7,230 nucleotides of DNA from Candidatus Nomurabacteria bacterium (GTDB lineage Bacteria > Patescibacteriota > Minisyncoccia > Phycocordibacterales > UBA9973): assembly GCA_903869875.1 (NCBI GenBank), contig CAIQAW010000002.1:1-7230 (forward strand), in the 5' to 3' direction. The notes below the pieces were generated by a model, which saw only the letters and a list, made by a program, of their open reading frames with translations, made no database searches and was not told the origin of the DNA. This document shows positions 1 through 6,632 of this stretch, piece by piece; positions within the stretch are counted from its first letter, which is position 1; each line of letters starts with the position of its first letter. A program made the translations under genes and the position numbers.

Positions 1-1497
1 TAAACTATAAGACATATTCAAACCTCCATATAAAACAACACCAAGTAATATTCCTGCACTGATAACATCCGCACCATGGCTGATTATAGACCGCGCTGTG
101 TAACGTGGAAAATGTTTTTTGATAGATATATACATTAGACCTATGTTTATGTATTCACCCAGTGTATACGCTAATGGCAGTACTATCATGTTTGCATGTG
201 GTAAACCACTAATACCGAACAAATTAGTCAACGCATTTACAGCACCTGGCATGTATAGTATGGTTTCGTAACCAATATAAATTAATGCGACTAATGCAAC
301 TGCTGAAATACCATTTACTATCAGTGGTTGTTTAGTATTACCCACTGCATAGTACATACGAACTAAAACATACAGTATACCCTGTGTAGCTAGTGACAGA
401 ACAAATATACCTAACGCTGCGCCGGTAACACGTGCATGCACATAAGTAAACTTATACGAACCTAACAATATATAAACTATCTGTGTTCGAAAAATGAAGA
501 AAACAACAGACGCAGGTAAAGACCAGAAGAATATTTTTTCAGTTACACTATGCGCTGTATTGTAAAAATTGTCATGTGCATTTTCAGCGTGGCTTTTAGC
601 TAAGTGTGGGAAAGAAGCAACAGCAAAAGACAAACCTATCATAGAAACTGGCACCATCTGAACAGTCAATGCAAATGTAAACAAAGACACTGCACCTACG
701 CCAAATTTTGATGCAAATGCAACTATCCATATCAACACCAAACTATTTAGCGACAACGCAATAGTGCGTGGTATAGCCTGCATAAAAACATTTTTTATAG
801 TTACCCATGAATACCGCTGAAAACTTGGAAATAGCCGGTGTTTTTTAACTGCTGGTATTTGCAGTGCCATATGCCCCGCCGCGCCCAAAACTACACCCCA
901 TGCCAACCCCCACAAACCAAACTGTGGAAACAGTACAGTTATACCTATAACAATACCCAGGTTGTATACCAGTGGTGCACATGACCACAATGCATACTGT
1001 TTATAATACTGCGTAACAATACCAAATATATTTGAAAAACCTAAAAATACCGGTGAAAGTAACATTATACGGCTTATAGAAATAAGTGTTTTTGTATCTG
1101 CCACAGAATACGCAGGGGCAATTATTTTTGCTATGTATGGCATTGCAAAAAATACTATTACTGAAATAATTGCAATAAGTAATGCAAAGAAAGACGCCAT
1201 GTCTGACAAAAACTTTTTAGCATTTACCCTTTCAGTATCTACTTTCAAATGGTTAGCTAAAAACGGTAACAATATTGTTACAGAAACTAACGTAGCAATA
1301 CTGTTAAACAAAAAGTCAGGTATACGAAACGCTGTGTAGTATATATCCAGTAGCTGTGTCGGACCCAGCACATGTGCCAGTGCCCTGTCGCGCACAAAAC
1401 CCAACAGCTGTGTTAGTAGGCCCAACGCACTAATAATAAGCGCGGCCTGACCAACGTCTGTAAAACCTTTATTTATAAAGTAAGTAATTCGCTTCAC
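1..1497 (-). CDS. murJ: MurJ/MviN-family lipid-linked glycan flippase, 3' end outside window
   Basis: This is a multi-pass inner-membrane transporter of the MOP (MviN/MurJ) superfamily, whose best-known member flips lipid II for peptidoglycan synthesis. The frame is open for 499 codons to the left edge with no stop. MurJ proteins are usually about 500-550 residues, so only the tail should be missing. The N-terminal signature aligns without gaps to E. coli MurJ: LGFVRD at residues 32-37, then D51 and FRIPDFL at 57-63. Further family-like segments are MPYIAKIIAP (119-128), VYNLGIVIG (177-185), PRTIAL (243-248) and a motif ending FPHLAKS (296-302). The GTG start at 1497 is chosen because the upstream gene's TAA is only 6 bases before it in the same frame and the next ATG in frame is near codon 100. 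No Shine-Dalgarno sequence is visible, so translation is probably coupled to the upstream ligase-like gene. Residues matching E. coli R18, R52 and R270 are Q30, F64 and T278, while R24 is kept as R36. The family call is firm; lipid II as the substrate is less certain. Confidence 0.88.
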   Translation of the reverse strand, partial: MKRITYFINKGFTDVGQAALIISALGLLTQLLGFVRDRALAHVLGPTQLLDIYYTAFRIPDFLFNSIATLVSVTILLPFLANHLKVDTERVNAKKFLSDMASFFALLIAIISVIVFFAMPYIAKIIAPAYSVADTKTLISISRIMLLSPVFLGFSNIFGIVTQYYKQYALWSCAPLVYNLGIVIGITVLFPQFGLWGLAWGVVLGAAGHMALQIPAVKKHRLFPSFQRYSWVTIKNVFMQAIPRTIALSLNSLVLIWIVAFASKFGVGAVSLFTFALTVQMVPVSMIGLSFAVASFPHLAKSHAENAHDNFYNTAHSVTEKIFFWSLPASVVFFIFRTQIVYILLGSYKFTYVHARVTGAALGIFVLSLATQGILYVLVRMYYAVGNTKQPLIVNGISAVALVALIYIGYETILYMPGAVNALTNLFGISGLPHANMIVLPLAYTLGEYINIGLMYISIKKHFPRYTARSIISHGADVISAGILLGVVLYGGLNMSYSL

Positions 1498-1506
1498 GGA
1501 AATTTA
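1494..1506 (-). other. Same-frame stop/start junction, likely translational coupling
   Basis: The TAA stop of the ligase-like gene (1506-1504) is followed by only six bases before the GTG start of the flippase gene (1497-1495), and both genes are in the same frame. The bases before GTG are A/T-rich and end in TTTCC, with no AGGAGG-like element. The most likely reading is that terminating ribosomes re-initiate on GTG, which would give linked amounts of the two membrane proteins. ATT, directly after the stop, is an unlikely alternative start. Confidence 0.5.
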
Positions 1507-3828
1507 TTGTTTAGTATTTGTTTTTTTATTTTTATCTGTCGGTTGTATGTTTGGCACTGGTAACTTTAATTGGTCTATTTTTTCTTTTAAGTTTTTGTAG
1601 TCTACATTTTCTGGGCTAAGTCGTAGTAATGCGTCTACCAGTGTTGTGGCTTCTTCTATAGAACCGTTTTTAACATCTGCCTGCGCCAACATATAACCTA
1701 TACTTTGGTTTGGTGTTAACGAAAATGCCATTCTAAAGTCGTTTACTGAATCAACATTGTTACCCATTTGACTTAGTAGTATGCCCCTAGAAACATATAG
1801 GTCGGCCATGTTCGGGTTGTATTTTATAGCAACACTTAGGTTGTTTACTGCCCCGGCATAGTCTTTTGCATTGTATGCAATTTGCGCCTTAAGTTGGTAC
1901 GCAGCTACATAGTCAGGTTTTAGTTCCAAAGATTTGTTTATAAAACTAGTAGCATTTTCTATGTTTTTATTAGCTAGTTCTAAACGTGCCTTTGCCAACG
2001 GTACAGCTGGCGACTGTGGTACATAGTACCCGACTTTGTCGTATGCAGCAACACCGTTTGTATATGGGTCGCCGGCAATTTGTAGTGTAGTTGCTATTTC
2101 AAAAAACTGCCCTAGGTTTAACCAGTTACTGTAGTTAGATGGGTCTACATTAGTAGCCTGCACACTAGAATTTTGTATAGCAGTAACCAGTTTCTGGGCT
2201 TCAGTTTCTGCGTTTTTTGTATTGCCATTTAACAATGTGTTTAGTTGGTTTGTATAAATTGTAGACAAAGTTCTATAGTACATGTCGTTTTTATTTTCAA
2301 GCTTTATAGATTTTTGCATATATACTAACGCAGATTCAGCTGTGTTTGTTTGTGAAGCTTTTGTAAAATATATTACAGAACTAATTTTTGTAATAGAAAA
2401 ATACAAACCAACTATAGAACCCACCATAACACATACCAGTACTAGTATGGTAAAGAAACTATTTCTAGGGTCTTTCAGGTATGTGTTTTTATAAACAGAT
2501 ATTATGTTTTTAGATGCCAACAAACTTACAAACATAGCTGTTGTTATAAACGTCAGAACAAATACAGTTACATTTGTTCCTATACAGAAATGTACAATCC
2601 ATAGAAAAGCTGAAACAAAAAATGTAGTTACCAGTGGTGCGTCAAATTTTTCAGTTTTAAACTGTGCCAACAATACACACACACCTGTAACAAAATATAT
2701 AAACAAGAAAAACAACCATGCCACAAAACCTACAGCACCTGTTGTTACCAAAGATGTAAACACAACCCCATAACCGTTTGTAAAACCTGTGTCCCAGTAC
2801 TGGGTGTTGTTTATTTCTAGTGGTTTAAACTGCATCCATGTTTCTGCAAAACGCCCTGGCCCGTAGCCTACTAGTGCACGTAGTGTGTTTGAACTAGTTT
2901 GTTTTTTATATATACCTAATGTTGCTTTTACAGAAGGCTGTGCATAGTTACTTACAAAACCAACTTTAGAACTTATAAATGTGCCAACAAAACTGTTACC
3001 TAATGTAAACAAAATACAAACAACTATAATTATAAATGTTGTAATGGGTATTGTTTTGCTTATTGGTGTGTTAGTTTGGTTTGGTTTGTGTAGCAGTGCA
3101 ACACTATAAACAAAAAACAACAGTGCCACTACACCAGTTATAACCCATATTGAAACTATGTTTACTAGGGCCATTACCAACAAACCCATAGCAATAACAA
3201 CCCAGTAAAAAACTTTATTTAAAACACCTTTTGTAGAAAACACACTGTAGCACATAGCCAGCAATACTACAGTAGCTGAAACTACACCGTAGTCTGTCCA
3301 CGAACCAACCATGGTGTTGTTTATTATGCCTTTTATAAAAGACACATTGTATGCCGAGTTTTTTGTAAGGTATGTAAATAAAACCAAAACAAAAGAAGCA
3401 ATAAAAGATATAAATATAGTTCTGATTATACGTTTATGGTTACGTTCTGTGCCTGTATATTGTATACCTAAGAAATAAACCAACACTAAAGACAAAACCG
3501 AAGCCACACTACCTACTTCAAAAGACAAACCAAACATTGATTTATAAAAAGCGGGCGAAAAAAACGCCGACACAGTTGTGGTTAACAAAACCAACATTAG
3601 ACCCAGATTTATGCGGGTTTTTGGGTACGAAACTTCGCCGTCTACAAAACGTGCAACGGCATATGCTAATACAGATATAGTTAACCCTATAACCAACAGT
3701 GCACCTTTTATAGAACCCAAGTTAACTGAAAAATACGGTATAAATAAAAACGGCAGTAGTATTATGGTTGCAAAAAATGCAAAGCGTGAAATTGCGTTCA
3801 TGCGCAATAGCAGTTTAGGTGGATTCAT
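1504..3828 (-). CDS. O-antigen ligase/polymerase-like membrane protein with C-terminal TPR domain
   Basis: This 774-residue protein looks like a Wzy/WaaL-type (O-antigen ligase family) glycan polymerase or ligase, which would act on the outer face of the cytoplasmic membrane on lipid-linked saccharides. About 12 hydrophobic segments lie between residues 17 and 480. A large outer loop at about 290-355 contains GYGPGRF (321-327), which resembles the GxGPGxF motif of Wzy_C-type proteins, followed by WDTGFTNGYG (345-354) and TTGAVGF (362-368). The last membrane segment (about 457-480) leads into helical repeats. TPR-like units are visible at roughly 606-639, 640-673, 674-707 and 708-741, with weaker ones from about 499. 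The tail is short, polar and lysine-rich. The TPR part probably binds protein partners or organises a glycan-assembly complex. The histidine often found after the GxGPGxF loop in WaaL-type ligases is not at the expected place, so ligase chemistry is unproven. The ATG at 3828 lies 21 bases after the leuS stop and 7 bases after a strong -10 box. A MurJ-like flippase gene follows immediately. Confidence 0.82.
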   Translation of the reverse strand: MNPPKLLLRMNAISRFAFFATIILLPFLFIPYFSVNLGSIKGALLVIGLTISVLAYAVARFVDGEVSYPKTRINLGLMLVLLTTTVSAFFSPAFYKSMFGLSFEVGSVASVLSLVLVYFLGIQYTGTERNHKRIIRTIFISFIASFVLVLFTYLTKNSAYNVSFIKGIINNTMVGSWTDYGVVSATVVLLAMCYSVFSTKGVLNKVFYWVVIAMGLLVMALVNIVSIWVITGVVALLFFVYSVALLHKPNQTNTPISKTIPITTFIIIVVCILFTLGNSFVGTFISSKVGFVSNYAQPSVKATLGIYKKQTSSNTLRALVGYGPGRFAETWMQFKPLEINNTQYWDTGFTNGYGVVFTSLVTTGAVGFVAWLFFLFIYFVTGVCVLLAQFKTEKFDAPLVTTFFVSAFLWIVHFCIGTNVTVFVLTFITTAMFVSLLASKNIISVYKNTYLKDPRNSFFTILVLVCVMVGSIVGLYFSITKISSVIYFTKASQTNTAESALVYMQKSIKLENKNDMYYRTLSTIYTNQLNTLLNGNTKNAETEAQKLVTAIQNSSVQATNVDPSNYSNWLNLGQFFEIATTLQIAGDPYTNGVAAYDKVGYYVPQSPAVPLAKARLELANKNIENATSFINKSLELKPDYVAAYQLKAQIAYNAKDYAGAVNNLSVAIKYNPNMADLYVSRGILLSQMGNNVDSVNDFRMAFSLTPNQSIGYMLAQADVKNGSIEEATTLVDALLRLSPENVDYKNLKEKIDQLKLPVPNIQPTDKNKKTNTKQ

Positions 3829-3835
3829 ATATGCA

Positions 3836-3863
3836 ATTATAGCACAGCACTATACTGCTGCAA
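3836..3863 (-). promoter_or_regulatory. Extended -10 promoter for the ligase-like gene, probably leaderless
   Basis: On the minus strand TGCTATAAT (3844-3836) is a perfect TGn-TATAAT extended -10 element. Only seven bases separate it from the ATG at 3828, so transcription should begin at or within a base or so of the start codon. A weak -35 candidate, TTGCAG (3863-3858), sits 16 bases upstream inside the end of leuS. No Shine-Dalgarno sequence could fit. The match to consensus is seen directly; promoter activity and the leaderless transcript are inferred. Confidence 0.65.
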
Positions 3864-6600
3864 TGTTTATAAGTCTGCCTGGAACGTATATTATTTTCTT
3901 TATTTCTTTACCTTCTAGCCACTGTAAAACTTTTTCGTTTTTCATTGCAATAGACTCTACATCTGCCTGTATTGCGTCAGTTGGTATTGTTATTTCTGCG
4001 CGAACTTTACCGTTAACCTGCACACCGATGGTTACAGTGCTTGAAGTTATTTTCTTCGGGTTGTATTTAGGCCATATAGAAAGGTGTATTTGGGAAGGTT
4101 TTTGCTTTTTGCTTTTTGCTTTTTGGGAAATTGATTCAAACATTTCCCACAATTCTTCTGTAACGTGCGGTGCAAATGGGGCCAGTAATTGTAAGAATGT
4201 TTTAAAATCTTCTTTCGCTATGCCCTGTTCGCTGTTCGCTACATTTTCTAGCTCATTTAAACATATCATTAAACTAGATATTGCAGTATTGAATGCAAAG
4301 TTTTCTATATCTTCAGAAACTTTTTTTATTGTTTTATGTAAAGTTATTTCAGTCGTCACTGCAGCAGATAGTAAATTTTCAGGTCCTCGGATCTCCTCAC
4401 GACCTTTTTCACCTTCGGCAAAAATCGTTCGGCCAGACCGTTCAAATTTGCCATCTGCCTTCGTTACCAAACCTGAAGAATTGCTTTCTGACGTAGCGAT
4501 CTTTTGACCTAATCGCCAAACACGTTCAATAAACCGGCGTGAACCTATTATACTTTCAGTGTTCCATGGTTGGCTTGCAGTAAACGGCCCCATAAACATT
4601 TCATATACGCGCAATGTGTCTGCACCAAAAGTTTTTATTATATCGTCTGGGTTTACAACATTACCCCAACGTTTAGACATTTTACGTCCATCGGCAGCCA
4701 GTATCAGACCCTGGTTATACATTTTTTTAAACGGTTCTTCGGTATTTACTACACCGATATCCTTCAAAAACTTGTGCCAAAAACGTGAATACAACAAATG
4801 TCCAGTAACGTGCTCTGCACCACCTACATAAACGTCTACATTTTTCCAATATGCAATTTCTTTGTCACCTACTAACGACTTTGTATTTTTTGGGTCCATG
4901 TAACGTAGGAAATACCAAGAAGACCCTGCCCAGCCCGGCATAGTGTTTGTTTCATAACCTTTATCAGTCCATGCCTTTACACCAGCCAACGGGCCTTCAG
5001 CCTTGCCTGTAGGTTCGTACGACTTTACATTTGGTAGTTTTAATGGAAGTTTTTTAACTTCGTGTATTATTCCATTTTTGTCGCGGTATAGCGGAATAGG
5101 TTCGCCCCAGTAACGCTGACGTGCAAATATAGCATCACGCATTTTGTAGTTTGTTATAGTTCTGCCACCAACTGATTTTACTATTTCATTTTTTGCTACA
5201 TCAGAACCCATACCCGTAAATTTTTCAGAACTAACTAGCATGCCTTTTTCTATAAAAGGAAGACTTGTATTTTCACTATCAACAGACTGAATAACTTTTT
5301 TAATATCTAATTTATATTTATTTGCAAATTCAAAGTCGCGTTCGTCGTGCGCCGGCACAGACATAACAGCGCCAGTACCATAGCCTGCTAAAACATAGTC
5401 GGCCACCCATACAGATACTGCCTGGCCGTTAGCTGGGTTTATAGCTTTTATACCTTTTAGTTCTACACCAGACTTTTCGTTATTCTCTGTGCGTTCTTCG
5501 TTTGTTTTATTTTTAACTTGGCGTATGTATGTTTCTACAACACTATAGTTTTGTATTTGTGTTTTATTTTTTTCTATAAAGTCATGTTCTGGTGCTAATA
5601 CAACAGCTGACACACCAAACAAAGTGTCTGCCCGGGTAGTAAATGCAGTTATTTTCTCTGAACTACCAGCAACTGTAAAGTCTATTTCTGCGCCTTCGCT
5701 TTTACCTATCCAGTTGTTTTGTATTGTTTTAATGTGTTCAGGGAAATCGATGGTTTCTAAACCACTGATCAAACGTTCTGCATATGCAGTTATACGCATA
5801 GACCATTGGCGTATTGTCATTTTTTCTACTGGGTATTCACCACGTTCAGAAACTTGTTTACCATCTTTGTCCACTATCTCATCATTAGCAAGTACTGTAC
5901 CTAATTCTTGGCACCAGTTTACTTCACTGTCAGCTTCATAAGCCAAACGGTAGTGCATTAGTATTTCTTGCTTTTTTAATTCAGTAAAACCTTTCCACTG
6001 AACAGCAGAAAACGCAAAACGGTATGTAGTATGTGCATTACCATTTTTTGTATAATCTTTATTACCCTTTGTTTCAAATATTTTTACTAATTGGTCTATA
6101 GACTGGGCTTTGTTTTTCTTTACATCGTAGTATGAATTATAAAGTTGTAAGAATATCCATTGTGTCCATTTGTAGTATTCTGGGTCTGTAGTATTTATTC
6201 TATGTGCCCAGTCATAAGACAAACCGATAGCAGAAAGTTGTTTTTCAAATGTTTTTACATTTATTTCCACCGCACGTTTAGGGTGCACTTTGTGTGTTAT
6301 AGCATATTGTTCAGCAGGTAAACCGAACGCATCGTAGCCCATTGGGTGCAACACATTGTAACCCTGCATGCGTTTCTGGTGTGCTAATACATCTGTACCA
6401 ATATAGCCACGTGGGTGTCCAACATGTAAACCGGCACCGGATGGGTACGGAAACATGTCCAAAATATAGAAAGGCTTTTTACCCTTTGCAGCATTTACAG
6501 GAAGTGTCTTGTAAGTTTTATTTTTGTCCCACAAAGATTGTTGTTTTTTCTCGATAACAAGGTGGTTGTATTCCTTAAATTTTGCTGGTTTTTTAGCCAT
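3850..6600 (-). CDS. leuS: Leucyl-tRNA synthetase (LeuRS)
   Basis: This class Ia enzyme charges tRNA-Leu with leucine using ATP in the cytoplasm. It is complete at 916 residues, slightly longer than usual. The Rossmann catalytic core has the HIGH-type motif HVGH (59-62) and the KMSKS-type motif KMSKR (640-644). The CP1 editing domain (about 300-480) carries TTRADTLFG (321-329) and GTGAVMSVPAHDERD (408-422), including the conserved editing aspartate D419. MPGWAGSSWYFLRYMDP (554-570) is typical of bacterial LeuRS. The C-terminal tRNA-binding domain (about 852-916) has QVNGKVRAEI and ends in VPGRLINIAAV. An insertion at about 160-215 and a zinc-finger region with a single cysteine (C230) resemble the LeuRS type I know from Bacteroidetes. 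Three further insertions occur at about 701-747, 787-796 and 824-836, all in loops of the anticodon-binding and following region. The ATG at 6600 is supported by a promoter 9 bases upstream and by YNHLVIEKK (11-19), the normal N-terminal motif. The stop is TAG, with no terminator after it. Confidence 0.98.
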   Translation of the reverse strand: MAKKPAKFKEYNHLVIEKKQQSLWDKNKTYKTLPVNAAKGKKPFYILDMFPYPSGAGLHVGHPRGYIGTDVLAHQKRMQGYNVLHPMGYDAFGLPAEQYAITHKVHPKRAVEINVKTFEKQLSAIGLSYDWAHRINTTDPEYYKWTQWIFLQLYNSYYDVKKNKAQSIDQLVKIFETKGNKDYTKNGNAHTTYRFAFSAVQWKGFTELKKQEILMHYRLAYEADSEVNWCQELGTVLANDEIVDKDGKQVSERGEYPVEKMTIRQWSMRITAYAERLISGLETIDFPEHIKTIQNNWIGKSEGAEIDFTVAGSSEKITAFTTRADTLFGVSAVVLAPEHDFIEKNKTQIQNYSVVETYIRQVKNKTNEERTENNEKSGVELKGIKAINPANGQAVSVWVADYVLAGYGTGAVMSVPAHDERDFEFANKYKLDIKKVIQSVDSENTSLPFIEKGMLVSSEKFTGMGSDVAKNEIVKSVGGRTITNYKMRDAIFARQRYWGEPIPLYRDKNGIIHEVKKLPLKLPNVKSYEPTGKAEGPLAGVKAWTDKGYETNTMPGWAGSSWYFLRYMDPKNTKSLVGDKEIAYWKNVDVYVGGAEHVTGHLLYSRFWHKFLKDIGVVNTEEPFKKMYNQGLILAADGRKMSKRWGNVVNPDDIIKTFGADTLRVYEMFMGPFTASQPWNTESIIGSRRFIERVWRLGQKIATSESNSSGLVTKADGKFERSGRTIFAEGEKGREEIRGPENLLSAAVTTEITLHKTIKKVSEDIENFAFNTAISSLMICLNELENVANSEQGIAKEDFKTFLQLLAPFAPHVTEELWEMFESISQKAKSKKQKPSQIHLSIWPKYNPKKITSSTVTIGVQVNGKVRAEITIPTDAIQADVESIAMKNEKVLQWLEGKEIKKIIYVPGRLINIAAV
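4099..4125. repeat. Heptamer tandem repeat (TTTTTGC) inside leuS
   Basis: The plus strand has three perfect copies of TTTTTGC followed by a partial fourth (TTTTTG), bounded on both sides by G-rich GGGAA-type sequence. On the coding strand it reads as AAAAAGC units. Because seven is not a multiple of three, successive copies are read in different frames, giving the lysine-rich stretch QKAKSKKQK (826-834). It sits between the helix ending EELWEMFES and the conserved HLSIWP segment, where LeuRS normally has a short loop. It looks like a low-complexity expansion that the protein tolerates. Confidence 0.85.
4214..4241. repeat. Second, related heptamer array TTCGCT(A/G) inside leuS
   Basis: Four consecutive 7-base units are readable on the plus strand: TTCGCTA, TGCCCTG, TTCGCTG and TTCGCTA. 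The second is degenerate at two positions. On the coding strand they encode VANSEQGIAKE (787-797), between the conserved SSLMICLNELE helix and the FLQLLAPFAPH motif, a position that is a short loop in ordinary LeuRS. The unit differs from the TTTGCTT phase of the nearby TTTTTGC array at only two or three positions. Confidence 0.7.
4360..4500 (-). other. In-frame inserted segment in leuS with inverted repeat
   Basis: Residues about 701-747 (from IATSESNSSG to LLSAAV) have no counterpart that I know in LeuRS. The flanking VWRLGQK and EITLHKTIKKVSEDIE are normally only a short distance apart. By hand count GC is about 48% over 4381-4500, against about 27% in 4261-4380 and about 43% in 4501-4620. 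The ends of most of the segment carry an inverted repeat, TTCAGGT (4378-4384) and ACCTGAA (4471-4477), and inside are AGGTC/GACCT arms (4381-4385, 4401-4405) and a perfect CAAATTTG palindrome (4443-4450). The product is polar and glycine/glutamate-rich, consistent with an exposed loop. A palindromic element inserted in frame is possible, but a lineage-specific loop is equally open. Confidence 0.55.
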
Positions 6601-6618
6601 AGTATACGCAGTATAGCA
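6601..6618 (-). promoter_or_regulatory. Extended -10 promoter for leuS, probably leaderless
   Basis: The minus strand carries TGCTATACT (6618-6610), a TGn-TATACT extended -10 element, nine bases before the leuS ATG. A second TATACT (6606-6601) touches the ATG and forms a 9-base-spaced direct repeat with the first. The predicted start point is within about three bases of the ATG. I see no convincing -35 hexamer in the AT-rich DNA upstream, which fits an extended -10 promoter. The whole gap to the upstream gene is 32 bases and holds nothing else recognisable, including no terminator. Confidence 0.62.
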
Positions 6619-6632
6619 AAAACCAAATAAAA

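Noticed and set aside
1507..1540. A separate promoter for the flippase gene in the A/T-rich end of the ligase gene
   Set aside because: Only loose TAnnnT matches are present, with no TG extension and no -35 box, unlike the two clear promoters in the window.
3838..3854. TATAG...CTATA dyad after leuS as a terminator
   Set aside because: The arms are five A/T-rich bases with no following T-tract, and the sequence is better explained by the -10 box of the next gene.
4099..4241. Heptamer arrays as a CRISPR or an origin iteron set
   Set aside because: There are no spacers, the units are only 7 bases, and both arrays lie in frame inside leuS.
3578..4507. A 309-codon open frame on the plus strand across the leuS/ligase boundary
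   Set aside because: It is fully antisense to two well-supported genes, crosses their junction, and its translation shows no family motif. It is the shadow of the opposite strand.
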